Assembly: GCA_913063325.1 (NCBI GenBank)
Contig: CAJXYE010000001.1
Coordinates: 62,001 to 126,000, forward strand
Direction: 5' to 3'
Origin: an uncultured Colwellia sp.
GTDB lineage: Bacteria; Pseudomonadota; Gammaproteobacteria; Enterobacterales; Alteromonadaceae
Length of the DNA stretch: 64,000 nucleotides
Shown here: positions 27,495 to 36,761 of the stretch, piece after piece
Numbering within the stretch: position 1 is the stretch's first letter
Layout of the letters: every line of letters begins with the position of its first letter
Notes under the pieces: generated by a model
The model's input: the letters and a program-made list of their open reading frames with translations, nothing else
What the model was told of the DNA's origin: nothing
Databases searched by the model: none
Position numbers and translations under genes: made by a program

Positions 27495-27496
27495 AT
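27479..27496 (+). promoter_or_regulatory. Possible weak PsrA-type site upstream of fadD
   Basis: TTCAAACAAGCGTTTAAA overlaps the end of the hydrolase gene and resembles the CAAAC-N4-GTTTG operator with one mismatch. fadD is a known PsrA target elsewhere, which is the only reason to list it. Confidence 0.35.
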
Positions 27497-27611
27497 TTGT
27501 GGCGCATTGCCCCAAAATTTGATAAAACAGTATGATTGAAATAAGCGTTGCTGAAAATAAAGTCATTATTAAAAAATATAGCAACATAATCACCTATTGA
27601 GGAAAGTCGTT

Positions 27612-29267
27612 GTGGAAAAAATTTGGTTAGAGAAAAGTTATCCTAGTGATGTGCCGTTTGAAATAGATGCAGATAAATATCCATCTATTGTGGCTATGTT
27701 CACAAAGTATTCTACAAAATTTAGTGATAAAACAGCTTTCATTAATATGGGCGCTTCAATTACTTATGAAGAGCTAAATGTTCAAGCAACCGCTTTTGCT
27801 GCTTACTTGCAGCAAGACTTAGGTTTAGTAAAAGGCGATAAATTCGCGATTATGGTGCCAAACTGCTTACAGTATCCTATCGCATTATTCGGTGCACTAT
27901 TAGCGGGCCTTACAGTGGTTAACGTTAACCCACTTTACACTGCGCGTGAGTTAGAGCACCAGTTAAAAGATTCAGATACTAAAGCAATGTTAATTATTGA
28001 AAACTTTGCTCAAACCCTTGAGAAAGTGATTGATAAAACAGCAGTAAAACATGTCATTATGACATCGCTAGGTGATCGCTTAGGCTTAGTGAAAGGTACC
28101 GTGGTAAATTGTGTCGTTAAATACGTTAAAAAAATGGTACCTGCTTTTAATTTGCCCCATGCAGTACGTTTTAACACGGCATTATCGCGAGGCTTAGGAC
28201 TTAAATTGTCGCCAGTAACGCTGTGCGGTGATGATCTTGCTTTCTTACAATATACCGGTGGCACAACTGGTTTATCAAAAGGTGCTATGTTAACCCACCG
28301 TAATATGGTTGCAAACTTACAACAAGCTAAAGCGGCTATTTGTCCTTTACTTGAAGAAGGCGGAGAGTTGGTGGTAACCGCTTTACCGCTTTATCATATC
28401 TTTGCCTTAACAGCGAATTGCTTAACCTTCTACACCATGGGTGGTACTAATTTATTAATCACCAACCCAAGAGATATGCCAAACTTTGTCAAAGAGTTAT
28501 CAAAGTATCCATTTACCGCAATAACCGGCGTAAATACCTTATTTAATGGTTTATTGAATACACCAGGTTTTAATGACCTTAATTTTAGTACCTTAAAAAT
28601 GTCTCTTGGCGGCGGTATGGCAGTTCAACGTCCAGTTGCAGAGCGTTGGCAACAAGTGACAGGTACTCGCTTGTTAGAAGGTTATGGTTTGACTGAATGT
28701 GCACCTTTAGTGACATTAAGCCCTCACAATCAGGTTGCCTATGACGGTACTATTGGTCTTCCAGCATCTTCAACTGATGTTAAAATCATGCGTGAAGATG
28801 GCAGTACTGCAGATATTGGTGAGTCTGGTGAGATGTGTGTAAAAGGGCCTCAGGTAATGAAAGGCTACTATAATTGTCCAGAAGCAACCGCTGAAGTATT
28901 AAAAGATGGCTGGTTTGCTACCGGTGATATCGCCATGATGAACGACCAAGGTTTCTTTACTATTGTTGATCGTAAAAAAGACATGATTATCGTCTCTGGC
29001 TTTAATGTTTATCCGAATGAAATTGAAGAAGTACTTGCCATGCATGACGGCGTTTTAGAATCTGCAGCTATTGGTGTTCCTCATGAGGTTTCAGGTGAAA
29101 TAGTCAAAATCTTTGTAGTGAAAAAATCAGATGATTTAGATGAAGAGTCTTTGATAAAGCATTGTCGCGAAAACTTAACTAATTATAAAGTGCCAAAAAT
29201 AGTTGAATTTCGTAATGAATTACCTAAAACCAATGTGGGAAAAATCTTAAGACGTGAATTGAGGTAA
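27612..29267 (+). CDS. fadD: Long-chain fatty acid-CoA ligase
   Basis: This 551-residue AMP-forming enzyme activates fatty acids to acyl-CoA at the inner membrane. It has the phosphate-binding loop [18 protein letters not shown] near residue 215, [21 protein letters not shown], and the C-terminal lysine in [13 protein letters not shown] place the start at the GTG at 27612, seven bases after TGAGGAAAG, because [18 protein letters not shown] then lines up with E. coli FadD. A TTG at 27597 is in frame but overlaps the ribosome binding site. REP arrays follow directly. Confidence 0.95.
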   Translation: MEKIWLEKSYPSDVPFEIDADKYPSIVAMFTKYSTKFSDKTAFINMGASITYEELNVQATAFAAYLQQDLGLVKGDKFAIMVPNCLQYPIALFGALLAGLTVVNVNPLYTARELEHQLKDSDTKAMLIIENFAQTLEKVIDKTAVKHVIMTSLGDRLGLVKGTVVNCVVKYVKKMVPAFNLPHAVRFNTALSRGLGLKLSPVTLCGDDLAFLQYTGGTTGLSKGAMLTHRNMVANLQQAKAAICPLLEEGGELVVTALPLYHIFALTANCLTFYTMGGTNLLITNPRDMPNFVKELSKYPFTAITGVNTLFNGLLNTPGFNDLNFSTLKMSLGGGMAVQRPVAERWQQVTGTRLLEGYGLTECAPLVTLSPHNQVAYDGTIGLPASSTDVKIMREDGSTADIGESGEMCVKGPQVMKGYYNCPEATAEVLKDGWFATGDIAMMNDQGFFTIVDRKKDMIIVSGFNVYPNEIEEVLAMHDGVLESAAIGVPHEVSGEIVKIFVVKKSDDLDEESLIKHCRENLTNYKVPKIVEFRNELPKTNVGKILRRELR

Positions 29268-29271
29268 TTTG

Positions 29272-29662
29272 ATCGTCATCCTGAACATTCCGAAACCGTC
29301 ATCCCGAACTCGTTTCGGGATCTCATGAGTGCGGCTTCTACCGTTTGAGGTACACCGTCATCCCTAACCCGTCATCCTGAATTTATTTCAGGATCAGGAT
29401 CTAGATCTTGTGAGTGAGGCACTTACTGCTTGAGGTACTGAACAACTTCAGCATAACGGGGGACATTCGTCATCCCTAACACTGTCATCCTGAATTTATT
29501 TCAGGATCTAGATCTCATGAGTATGGCTCATACTGCTTGAGGTGCTGAAACGAGTTCAGCATGACGAGGACATCCGTCATCCAGAACTCCGTCATCCTGA
29601 ATTTATTTCAGGATCTCATGCGTGTGGCTTCTAATGACGGTAGTGGTTCAGCATCACGTACT
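29272..29662. repeat. REP-like repeat array 1 (after fadD)
   Basis: The whole 470-base gap is made of repeated units. One hairpin has the form GTCATCCTGAA-TTTA-TTTCAGGATC. A spacer of about 35 bases follows, then a second hairpin GTGCTGAAACGAGTTCAGCA ending in TGACG. First hairpins lie near 29297, 29371, 29483 and 29591, and second hairpins near 29436 and 29540. The copy at 29297 has CCCGAA against TTCGGG, a paired change that keeps the stem. No gene is seen in it. Confidence 0.88.
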
Positions 29663-29745
29663 TCATCTCCAGAATATGCTCGTCAAGTTTAGCGAATATG
29701 ATAAACTTAATTTAATTCCAGATGATTTAAAGTAAGTTGTTAACT

Positions 29746-30156
29746 ATGGTCAGTTCACTGCAAAGTCGATTAAAACAAACCATTGTAAGTTTGCTTACAG
29801 CTAAACTGGCTGATGTTGGTATTAGTACTAAAATAGTTTACTTATTTGGCTCTTATGCTTCGGGTACCGCGACTAGCGAAAGCGATATTGATATCGCTGT
29901 GCTTGGTAATAAAAAAACCCCATCATTAGCAAGATGGAAAATACAATCTGAACTTGCAGATGCACTCGGTTTCGATGTTGATTTAGTTGATTTACTTTGT
30001 GCGTCAACTGTCATGCAAAACCAAATAATTCACCATGGCCTTTGTCTTTATGAAACTGAGAATTCAGCGGCTCTTTTTGAAATGCAAATAATGTCAATGT
30101 ATCAACATTTGAATGATGAACGAGCTGACATTTTAGCTCAATTTATAAAGGGTTAG
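29746..30156 (+). CDS. mntA: MntA-type minimal nucleotidyltransferase antitoxin
   Basis: This 136-residue nucleotidyltransferase has the motif GSYASGTATSESDIDIAV (GSxxxG with a paired-aspartate SDxD) and a later aspartate in DVDLVDL. It pairs with the HEPN gene that follows seven bases later. In MntA-HepT systems the enzyme silences the HEPN RNase toxin by adding AMP to a tyrosine near its active site. I chose the ATG at 29746 over the TTG at 29737 because of the AAAGTAAG sequence upstream. The pair is bounded by REP arrays and is probably an acquired module. Confidence 0.87.
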   Translation: MVSSLQSRLKQTIVSLLTAKLADVGISTKIVYLFGSYASGTATSESDIDIAVLGNKKTPSLARWKIQSELADALGFDVDLVDLLCASTVMQNQIIHHGLCLYETENSAALFEMQIMSMYQHLNDERADILAQFIKG

Positions 30157-30162
30157 TAAATT

Positions 30163-30573
30163 ATGGATGATGTTGTTATTAATAAATTGGCGACAATTGA
30201 GCGATGTTTGGTGCGAATTAAAGAGGTATACCAACAGGCTGGTGATCAATTTATGTCTGATTATACTCGCCAAGACTCGATTATATTAAACTTACAAAGA
30301 GCCTGTGAAGCGGCAATTGATTTAGCCAATTATATTAATAAATTAAAAAAACTGGGTATACCACAAAGTAGCAGAGACAGTTTTGAACTGTTGCAAAGAG
30401 CCGGTTTGTTACCACTAGAGATCAGTGATAACTTGAAAAAAATGGTAGGTTTGAGAAATATTGCAGTACATGACTACCAAGAGCTCAATCTTGATATTGT
30501 TAAATTTGTTGTTGAAAACCACCTAGTTGATTTTCAGCATTTTGGTAAAGCAATTAAGTCCTTATTACTTTAG
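30163..30573 (+). CDS. hepT: HepT-type HEPN RNase toxin
   Basis: This 136-residue all-helical HEPN protein (DUF86/HepT family) carries the active-site motif RNIAVHDY, that is Arg-x4-His-x-Tyr, at about residues 102-109. The tyrosine is the residue modified by the partner nucleotidyltransferase in studied systems. It acts as an RNase that stops growth when not neutralised. It is translated just after mntA with an RBS-like GGGTTAG overlap and ends just before the second REP array. Confidence 0.87.
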   Translation: MDDVVINKLATIERCLVRIKEVYQQAGDQFMSDYTRQDSIILNLQRACEAAIDLANYINKLKKLGIPQSSRDSFELLQRAGLLPLEISDNLKKMVGLRNIAVHDYQELNLDIVKFVVENHLVDFQHFGKAIKSLLL

Positions 30574-30582
30574 TGTTTTACT

Positions 30583-30873
30583 CGTCATCCTGACAGGGAC
30601 TTCGTCATCCCTAAGTCGTCATCCTGAATTTATTTCAGGATCCCATGAGTGAGGCACTTACTGCTTGAGGTGCTATCCGTCACCCTGAATTTATTTCAGG
30701 ATCTCATGCGTGTGGCACATACTGCTTGAGGTGCTGAAACAAGTTCAGCATGACACCATCGTCATCCTGAATTTATTTCAGGATCTAGATCTCTTGAGTG
30801 TGGCACTTACTGCCTGAGGTGCTGAAACAAGTTCAGCATGACACCATCGTCATCCCGAACTCGTTTCGGGATC
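30583..30873. repeat. REP-like repeat array 2
   Basis: The array has the same two-hairpin units, with first hairpins near 30618, 30679, 30760 and 30847 and second hairpins near 30728 and 30818. The copy at 30847 again shows the CCCGAA/TTCGGG stem variant. The array fills the gap between hepT and the GIY-YIG gene. Confidence 0.88.
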
Positions 30874-30915
30874 TCATGAGTGTGGTGTTTTTTAAACTTA
30901 CAAAAGGATTTTGTA

Positions 30916-31200
30916 ATGAAAGAGCCGTGTATCTATATCCTCACCAATAAACCATTGGGAACACTGTATATTGGTGTATCAAGTAATTTAATTCAAAGAA
31001 TAGCGCAACATCAACAAGGCACATTCAAAGGCTTTAGCCATAAATATAACCTGAAGCAGCTTGTTTATTATGAGCAATTTGATTGTATGGATGATGCAAT
31101 CTATCGCGAGAAACAGCTAAAAAATTGGCATAGACAATGGAAAGTGAACTTGATCACTGAGTTTAATCCCCAGTGGCAAGATTTAAGTGATTGTTTATGA
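30916..31200 (+). CDS. GIY-YIG family nuclease
   Basis: This 94-residue single-domain GIY-YIG protein shows CIYILTN and LYIGVSSNLIQRI for the two conserved strands, with the catalytic arginine following, then HQQGTFKGF, and the metal-binding glutamate in YREKQLK. I start it at the ATG at 30916, nine bases after AAAGGA; the frame is open further upstream but into the repeat. Members of this small UvrC-like family are common in marine bacteria and their function is mostly unknown. Here the gene lies between two arrays of the same REP repeat with no partner gene, so a link to repeat spread or repair can be proposed but not shown. Confidence 0.85.
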   Translation: MKEPCIYILTNKPLGTLYIGVSSNLIQRIAQHQQGTFKGFSHKYNLKQLVYYEQFDCMDDAIYREKQLKNWHRQWKVNLITEFNPQWQDLSDCL

Positions 31201-31204
31201 ATGT

Positions 31205-31545
31205 GGCATCCCGAATCCGTCATCCTGAATTCATTTCAGGATCTCATGAGTGCGGCACCTGCTGCTTGAGGTGCTGAAACGAGTTCAGCATGACATTATC
31301 GTCATCCCAAACTCCCACCCTGAACACGTCATCCTGAATTTATTTCAGGATCCCATGACTGTGGCACTTCCTGCTTGAGGTGCTGAAACGAGTTCAGCAT
31401 GACGTTGTAGTTCAGCATGACATTATCGTCATCCCAAACTCCCACCCTGAACACGTCATCCTGAATTTATTTCGGGATCTCATACGTGTGGCACTTGCTG
31501 CTTGAGTTGCTGAAACAAGTTCAGCATGGTGCAGATGATTCAACA
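31205..31545. repeat. REP-like repeat array 3
   Basis: At least three copies of the first hairpin (near 31219, 31328 and 31455) and several of the second (near 31268, 31378 and 31505) precede gspG. A 60-base segment is duplicated within the array. The copy near 31455 has CCTGAA paired with TTCGGG, an intermediate with a G-T wobble. The promoter of the secretion operon must lie in the 120 bases after it. Confidence 0.87.
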
Positions 31546-31668
31546 TAACAGTACTGGTTCAGCCTGAGGGAAAGTTTTACAATTTCAGTTATCTTTTGTT
31601 ATCGACAGCAATAGCTTATCTTGCTAACATCCCGAGCAATTATTTTATTCACAATACTGCAAAATCTT

Positions 31669-32064
31669 ATGCGCAAAAATCATGGTTTTACGATGATCGA
31701 ATTACTCATCGTTATTGTTATTTTAGGTTTGTTAGCTTCATTAGTTGCTCCTAAGTTTTTCTCACAACTAAGCACTGCCGAGCGAGGCATTGCGTCAGCA
31801 CAAATGAATGCTTTTGAAACTGCGCTTGATACTTACCGATTAGATATGGGCAGCTATCCAGAAAAGTTAGAGCAACTTCGCAGCGGTGACCAACCTCGCT
31901 GGGACGGTCCTTACCTCCCTAAAGCTATTCCGATGGACCCTTGGGGAAATCCTTATATCTACACCACCCCAGGTGAAGAGGGAAACCCTTACAAAATTCA
32001 ATCGTATGGCGCTGATGGTAAACAAGGCGGCACTGATAATAATGAAGACATTATTCATAAATAA
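31669..32064 (+). CDS. gspG: Major pseudopilin, GspG-like
   Basis: This 131-residue type II secretion pseudopilin has a short leader MRKNHG, the prepilin cleavage site before FTMIELLIVIVILGLL, and glutamate at mature position 5. The C-terminal loop has DPWGNPY and the Asp-rich calcium site GADGKQGGTDNNED, both typical of GspG. I use the ATG at 31669, which gives a leader of normal length; the frame upstream adds 16 residues unlike any leader. It opens an operon of eleven genes running to 42314 and would form the body of the pseudopilus in the periplasm. Confidence 0.93.
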   Translation: MRKNHGFTMIELLIVIVILGLLASLVAPKFFSQLSTAERGIASAQMNAFETALDTYRLDMGSYPEKLEQLRSGDQPRWDGPYLPKAIPMDPWGNPYIYTTPGEEGNPYKIQSYGADGKQGGTDNNEDIIHK

Positions 32065-32141
32065 TCTCTGAATAATGGCGGCCAGAAAAACGTGAGTAAG
32101 CTAAGTAAGCAAGTTAAACAAATTAAGCAAATAAGCAATCT

Positions 32142-33794
32142 ATGCAATTAAGCGAATTATTAGTTGAGCAGTTTCAAATAACTGCTCAAGATTTATCAAA
32201 AGCTGAAAGTTACCAAAAACGTTTTGGTGGCCGTTTAGAGCAAATTCTTGTCAACATGGGCAGCTTGCCTGATGATCAAATCGCTCAACTTTACAGTGAC
32301 TATTTACAGTTACCGCTGTTGCAGTTAGAGCAGTTTCTCGATATTGAATTACCTCAAATTGATGATGAAGCATTAGCACTTTTATTAACTAATCAGTGGG
32401 TTCCTTTAGTCGTAGACGGAAATAATTGGCAATTTGCTTGCCGCTTCCCACTTGATTTAACTGTTAATGAATGGTTATCTCAACAAGATATACAGCCAAC
32501 AGTTTTCCTTGCCAATGAATCAGATATTCAAGCGTTAACGGCAAAGTTCGAACAAAATAATACCAATGAAGAAGAACATGAACTTGTTGGTGATGAAGAA
32601 GAGCGCTTACGTGAACTAGCTAGTGAAGCGCCAACGGTTAACCTGCTTAATTCTTTAATTACACGAGCGCTACGTCAAGGGGCATCCGATATGCATCTTG
32701 AACCTTATCAAGGTCGCTATCGCGCGCGATTTCGTGTTGATGGTGTTTTGCATGAAGCTGAAATGTTATCACCGCGCATGCAGTTACCCATTGTTACTCG
32801 CCTTAAGATCTTGTCCGGCATGGATATTGCTGAAAAACGTCGTCCACAAGATGGCAAAATAGAAATGAAAATTGCCAACCAAGAACTTGATATTCGAGTG
32901 TCGGCACTGCCGCTTAATGATGGCGAATCCATGGTGATGCGTTTTTTACGTAAAGATAACGTGCAATACGATATGTCGGTATTGGGATTATCCAGTGATA
33001 TTGAAGCCTTGATCCGAGAAGATATTAAAACTACCTCAGGCGTTGTTTTACTAACAGGCCCAACTGGCTCGGGTAAAACCACCACACTTTATACTTTTTT
33101 AAATGCATTAAATGATGATGATGTAAAAATCATTACCCTGGAAGATCCCGTTGAATATCAATTACCCGGTATCAATCAGGTGCAAGTTAACAGTGATATA
33201 GGTTTTGATTTCTCTGCTGGTTTACGTTCAATTGTTCGACAAGATCCTGACATTATCATGTTAGGTGAAATTCGAGATAAAGAAACCGCTCAAATTGCAT
33301 TACAGTCAGCACTAACAGGTCATTTAGTTTTCTCAACCGTGCATACTAATGATGCAGCCAGTGCTTATACGCGTTTGCTTGATTTAGGCGTAGAAGAGTT
33401 TTTGCTTAACGCCGCTTTGGTTTCTATTGTCGCACAACGTTTAGCGCGTAAAATTTGTCAGCATTGTTCAGTGCCTGCAGCAGATGCAGAGCAACTTATT
33501 GAAAAGTATCAACTACAAGACCTAGCTGATAAATTTGATTTAGCTGAAATTAAGCTGAGCAAAGGTACCGGTTGTGATAAGTGCGGCAATTCAGGCTACA
33601 AAGGCCGTATGGCAGTAATTGAATATTTAAACTGTGATGATGCTATCAAAGCGATGCCAAAAGATTCTGATTTTATTCCTAAAGCCAAACTGCATAATAA
33701 AGAGTTAAATCGACGTACTTTACTGGAAGATGGTTTTTATAAAGCAATTTTAGGTTTAACAACCATTGACGAAGTGGTTCGGATAGCAGGTTAA
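32142..33794 (+). CDS. gspE: Type II secretion assembly ATPase, GspE-like
   Basis: This 550-residue cytoplasmic ATPase powers the pseudopilus. It has an N-terminal N1E-type domain (residues 1-140), then GPTGSGKTTTLYT (Walker A, about residue 307), DPDIIMLGEIRD (Walker B) and TGHLVFSTVHTND (His box). A tetracysteine zinc site follows, with KICQHC and CDKCG. The stop overlaps the gspF start by one base. All catalytic motifs are intact. A type IV pilus PilB is the alternative by family, but the neighbours favour type II secretion. Confidence 0.93.
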   Translation: MQLSELLVEQFQITAQDLSKAESYQKRFGGRLEQILVNMGSLPDDQIAQLYSDYLQLPLLQLEQFLDIELPQIDDEALALLLTNQWVPLVVDGNNWQFACRFPLDLTVNEWLSQQDIQPTVFLANESDIQALTAKFEQNNTNEEEHELVGDEEERLRELASEAPTVNLLNSLITRALRQGASDMHLEPYQGRYRARFRVDGVLHEAEMLSPRMQLPIVTRLKILSGMDIAEKRRPQDGKIEMKIANQELDIRVSALPLNDGESMVMRFLRKDNVQYDMSVLGLSSDIEALIREDIKTTSGVVLLTGPTGSGKTTTLYTFLNALNDDDVKIITLEDPVEYQLPGINQVQVNSDIGFDFSAGLRSIVRQDPDIIMLGEIRDKETAQIALQSALTGHLVFSTVHTNDAASAYTRLLDLGVEEFLLNAALVSIVAQRLARKICQHCSVPAADAEQLIEKYQLQDLADKFDLAEIKLSKGTGCDKCGNSGYKGRMAVIEYLNCDDAIKAMPKDSDFIPKAKLHNKELNRRTLLEDGFYKAILGLTTIDEVVRIAG

Positions 33795-34996
33795 TGGCAA
33801 CTTACCTTTATAAAGCTTATGATAAATCGGGCGCTAAAACTGATGGGCAAATAGAAGCCAATGATCAGGTCATCGCTTTAGCCGAGCTTAAAAAACAAGG
33901 TTTATTGCCCAGCGAAATTAAAGAGTTTAAAGTCGCAGGTAATAGCGCTTTCAGCTTTAATCAAAAAGTATCACTAAGCGAACTCGAGTTTTTAACAGCA
34001 GAACTTAGCTTATTGCTTGAATCGGGTGTCCGCATCGATAAAGGCATCGATATAATCAAACGCACTAAAGCAAAACCGGCTTTAGCTAAATTACTGACTG
34101 ATATCAGCAATGGTATAAAAAAAGGTCAAAGTTTATCGGAGGCCTTTCGTGAGCACGATGATGTTTTTGACAACCTTTATTGTAACTTAATCGAGTTAGG
34201 TGAAGCCTCAGGTAACTTAAGTGAAATTTTTGCTGATTTAGCTAAAGATTTAAAATTTAAACGTGAACTGCAACGTAAAATAATTAGCTCATTGGCTTAT
34301 CCTTTAGTGATATTTTTTGTTTGTATTTTAAGTATATTCTTCATTTTTAATTTTATTATTCCAAAAATGTCGGCAATGTTTACTGACGTAGAAGCACTAC
34401 CTTGGTATACAAGCGCCATGTTGACCACAAGTGAATGGATGATAAATTACCAAGGTTTCTTAATCATAGGCATTATCCTCTCAATCATTGGTTTAATTAA
34501 GGCCAGTAAGCAACCAGCTTTTGTGCAATGGTGGCAAAATACCAGCTTAAAACTCCCTGTCATTGGCCATGCGGTTAAAACTGTTGAGCGTATTCGCTTT
34601 AATAGCGGTCTAGCTATGATGGTAAAAGCTGGCGTGCCAATTGACAAAGCACTTGGTTTATCTGCAGGTAATATTAAAAATCACACTTTAAGACGCGAAA
34701 TGGACATTGCTAAAAATAAAGTAAAAGCTGGTAGTGCGTTAACACCTGCGTTAAAACAAACCTCAATCTACCCAGATTTCTTTATTTCCTTATTAGAGGT
34801 AGGTGAAGAGTCAGGTAATTTAGAGCGCGTTTTTGATGAAATAGCCAACCGTTCACGCCAAGAATTTGAAAGTTGGACTGAGCGCATGACCACCTTACTT
34901 GAACCTTTAATGATTTTATTTATGGGCGGTTTCGTTGGAGGAGTGGTTGTAGTAATGCTGCTTAGTATGGTCTCTATTAATGAGATAGGGATGTAA
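33794..34996 (+). CDS. gspF: Type II secretion inner-membrane platform protein, GspF-like
   Basis: This 400-residue protein has the two repeated cytoplasmic T2SSF domains. The first has ELSLLLESGVRIDKGIDI, GQSLSEAF and NLIELGEASGNL. The second has LAMMVKAGVPIDKAL and LEVGEESGNLERVF. Three membrane helices lie near residues 170, 220 and 375. It couples the ATPase to pseudopilin insertion. The gene overlaps gspE by one base. A hairpin of ATTCCCGA and TCGGGAAT at 35016-35040 follows in the gap before the next gene. Confidence 0.92.
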   Translation: MATYLYKAYDKSGAKTDGQIEANDQVIALAELKKQGLLPSEIKEFKVAGNSAFSFNQKVSLSELEFLTAELSLLLESGVRIDKGIDIIKRTKAKPALAKLLTDISNGIKKGQSLSEAFREHDDVFDNLYCNLIELGEASGNLSEIFADLAKDLKFKRELQRKIISSLAYPLVIFFVCILSIFFIFNFIIPKMSAMFTDVEALPWYTSAMLTTSEWMINYQGFLIIGIILSIIGLIKASKQPAFVQWWQNTSLKLPVIGHAVKTVERIRFNSGLAMMVKAGVPIDKALGLSAGNIKNHTLRREMDIAKNKVKAGSALTPALKQTSIYPDFFISLLEVGEESGNLERVFDEIANRSRQEFESWTERMTTLLEPLMILFMGGFVGGVVVVMLLSMVSINEIGM

Positions 34997-35015
34997 CCCC
35001 GATGCTAATTATGTC

Positions 35016-35040
35016 ATTCCCGAAGTGTCATGTCGGGAAT
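35016..35040. repeat. Small inverted repeat inside the secretion operon
   Basis: ATTCCCGA and TCGGGAAT form an eight-base stem around a nine-base loop in the 124-base gap after gspF. It may be a diverged REP hairpin or a site of RNA processing in the operon. Confidence 0.45.
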
Positions 35041-35120
35041 CTATGTCAATTAATAGCTAGACCGTCAATGAAAACACCATGAGGATATCTGGTGCTGAAT
35101 AATTATAAGCGTAATACCTA

Positions 35121-35594
35121 ATGAATATACATCAGGTTAAAGATAGTGGTTTCACCTTAATTGAGTTAATGGTGGTGATGTCAATCGTGGCATTGCTAAT
35201 GACGATGGTCGGGCCATTAGCAATTAATGCGGTTGACAAAGCGAATGCGAAACAAGAAATGTTAACCATGAAAAATTGGTTAAGAAAAATTAGCTATCGT
35301 GCTTTTACTACCGGTAATAGCTATCAATTAAAATTAGCCGGCAAGAAAGCAGAGCTTTTTCTTACGTTAAATAATAACATTCGAGAAGATGAACGACCAA
35401 ACTCAGCATTAATTACTCATAATTTTGAAACATTATTTTTTCAACCGCAAATACTCACTTATAGCGCTAAAGGTTTTGTTAGCCCAACCTTTGTTGAAGG
35501 TACTTATCGTGATAAGAAATTGCAATTAGATTTGAATGCCTGGGTAAATGGAGCAACACCAGTAGTTGAAATTATGAGAACAATAACACCATGA
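35121..35594 (+). CDS. gspH: Minor pseudopilin, GspH-like
   Basis: The product has 157 residues with a leader MNIHQVKDSG, cleavage before FTLIELMVVMSIVALLMTM, and Glu at mature position 5. The rest has no strong motif but is predicted to be mostly beta, as in GspH. Position in the operon, just before three further minor pseudopilins, gives the assignment; sequence similarity alone says only type IV-like pilin. It overlaps the next gene by four bases (ATGA). Confidence 0.8.
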   Translation: MNIHQVKDSGFTLIELMVVMSIVALLMTMVGPLAINAVDKANAKQEMLTMKNWLRKISYRAFTTGNSYQLKLAGKKAELFLTLNNNIREDERPNSALITHNFETLFFQPQILTYSAKGFVSPTFVEGTYRDKKLQLDLNAWVNGATPVVEIMRTITP

Positions 35595-36049
35595 AAAAAC
35601 TCGCTACATCATCACGCGTTTCAACTGGTAGGAACTCAGGGTTCACCTTAATTGAGGTCATGGTTGCTTCAGTGATTCTATTTTCAGTTATTGCTACTGT
35701 TTCGATGATATATAGCGGTGCTTTTATTAGTAGCGAAAAAGCCAATAATCATATTAATCTTTCTGCGGTTTTACCATCTGTACTTGCCACAATCCGGCAA
35801 GATATTCGCTCGCAAGGAAACGTTAATATTTCTCAACTTAAGCAACAATCTTCAACTTGGCAAGTTAATTACCATTGGCAAGCAGATTTAATAGAACAAA
35901 AATCAGCACCAGAAAAGTTTGATGTTGATTCGGGAAAACTTGTCACACCTCCAGCAAAATATAAATTATGGCAAGTGGTATTAATACTTGAACGAAATGG
36001 TGTAACTAAACAATACCAGTTTAATGAACTAAGTTGGACCGATGAATAA
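35591..36049 (+). CDS. gspI: Minor pseudopilin, GspI-like
   Basis: The product has 152 residues with a 17-residue leader ending SG before FTLIEVMVASVILFSVIATV. The GspI-like VMVA pattern after Glu5 favours GspI, which nucleates the tip complex with GspJ and GspK. It overlaps gspH by four bases and gspJ by eight. The C-terminal half is diverged from canonical GspI. Confidence 0.75.
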   Translation: MKKLATSSRVSTGRNSGFTLIEVMVASVILFSVIATVSMIYSGAFISSEKANNHINLSAVLPSVLATIRQDIRSQGNVNISQLKQQSSTWQVNYHWQADLIEQKSAPEKFDVDSGKLVTPPAKYKLWQVVLILERNGVTKQYQFNELSWTDE

Positions 36050-36761
36050 GTTGAAGACAAATCACTCAAGAATGCTGACAAAATCAATTCATCATAGCGG
36101 TTTTACCCTTATAGAGTTGATGATTTCAATCTCTATATTGAGCTTATTGCTTTTTACTGGCTCTTATACCTACAGTTTAATGTCTGAGCGGTGGAATAAA
36201 GAATTAGGTCAGTTTGCTAAATCAGCACAAAATGGTAAACATTTATTGGTGTTACAACGAATGCTTGAGGGTGTGCAAACGTTCGTTGTGGTTGATGAAG
36301 AGCAAAAGCCTTCTTTTTTCTTTATAGGTGATAAAAATAGCCTACTTGCCGTTAGTCGATCAGGGCTTTTTAGTGACGATTATCCTGAAATATTTCGTTT
36401 AACTACAATAGAAAAAGAAAACGGTAAAGTTGATTTGTTTTATCAATCATTATCTACTCAAAATTTTTTACTTACGGGTACAAATCAAAACATCGAATTT
36501 ACCAAACAACTAATACTTTTTTCAGATTTAGATCGCGTGAGTTTTAACTATTTTGGCTGGTCCAGTTTTATTGATAAAAATTTAGAAAGTGACGAAAAAA
36601 AACACAAACAATGGTTTGAACGGTTTTCAGGTATTGATAATCAAATTATGCCGGAAGTGTTTAATCTTACATTAGTCAATTCTGGACAAGAACTGAGCTT
36701 CTCTATACCTTTAGATACAAACTCTGAACGCTGGTTATCACCTTATATGGGGGATAACTAA
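36042..36761 (+). CDS. gspJ: Minor pseudopilin, GspJ-like
   Basis: The product has 239 residues with a leader ending HSG before FTLIELMISISILSLLLFTG. GspJ proteins are the larger of the two small tip pseudopilins and lie between gspI and gspK, as here. It overlaps gspI by eight bases and gspK by one base. The body lacks other recognisable motifs, so the name rests on length and order. Confidence 0.75.
   Translation: MNKLKTNHSRMLTKSIHHSGFTLIELMISISILSLLLFTGSYTYSLMSERWNKELGQFAKSAQNGKHLLVLQRMLEGVQTFVVVDEEQKPSFFFIGDKNSLLAVSRSGLFSDDYPEIFRLTTIEKENGKVDLFYQSLSTQNFLLTGTNQNIEFTKQLILFSDLDRVSFNYFGWSSFIDKNLESDEKKHKQWFERFSGIDNQIMPEVFNLTLVNSGQELSFSIPLDTNSERWLSPYMGDN

Noticed and set aside
29272-31545. CRISPR array
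   Set aside because: The repeats are hairpin units with conserved spacers of similar sequence, not short identical repeats with unique spacers, and no cas gene is near.
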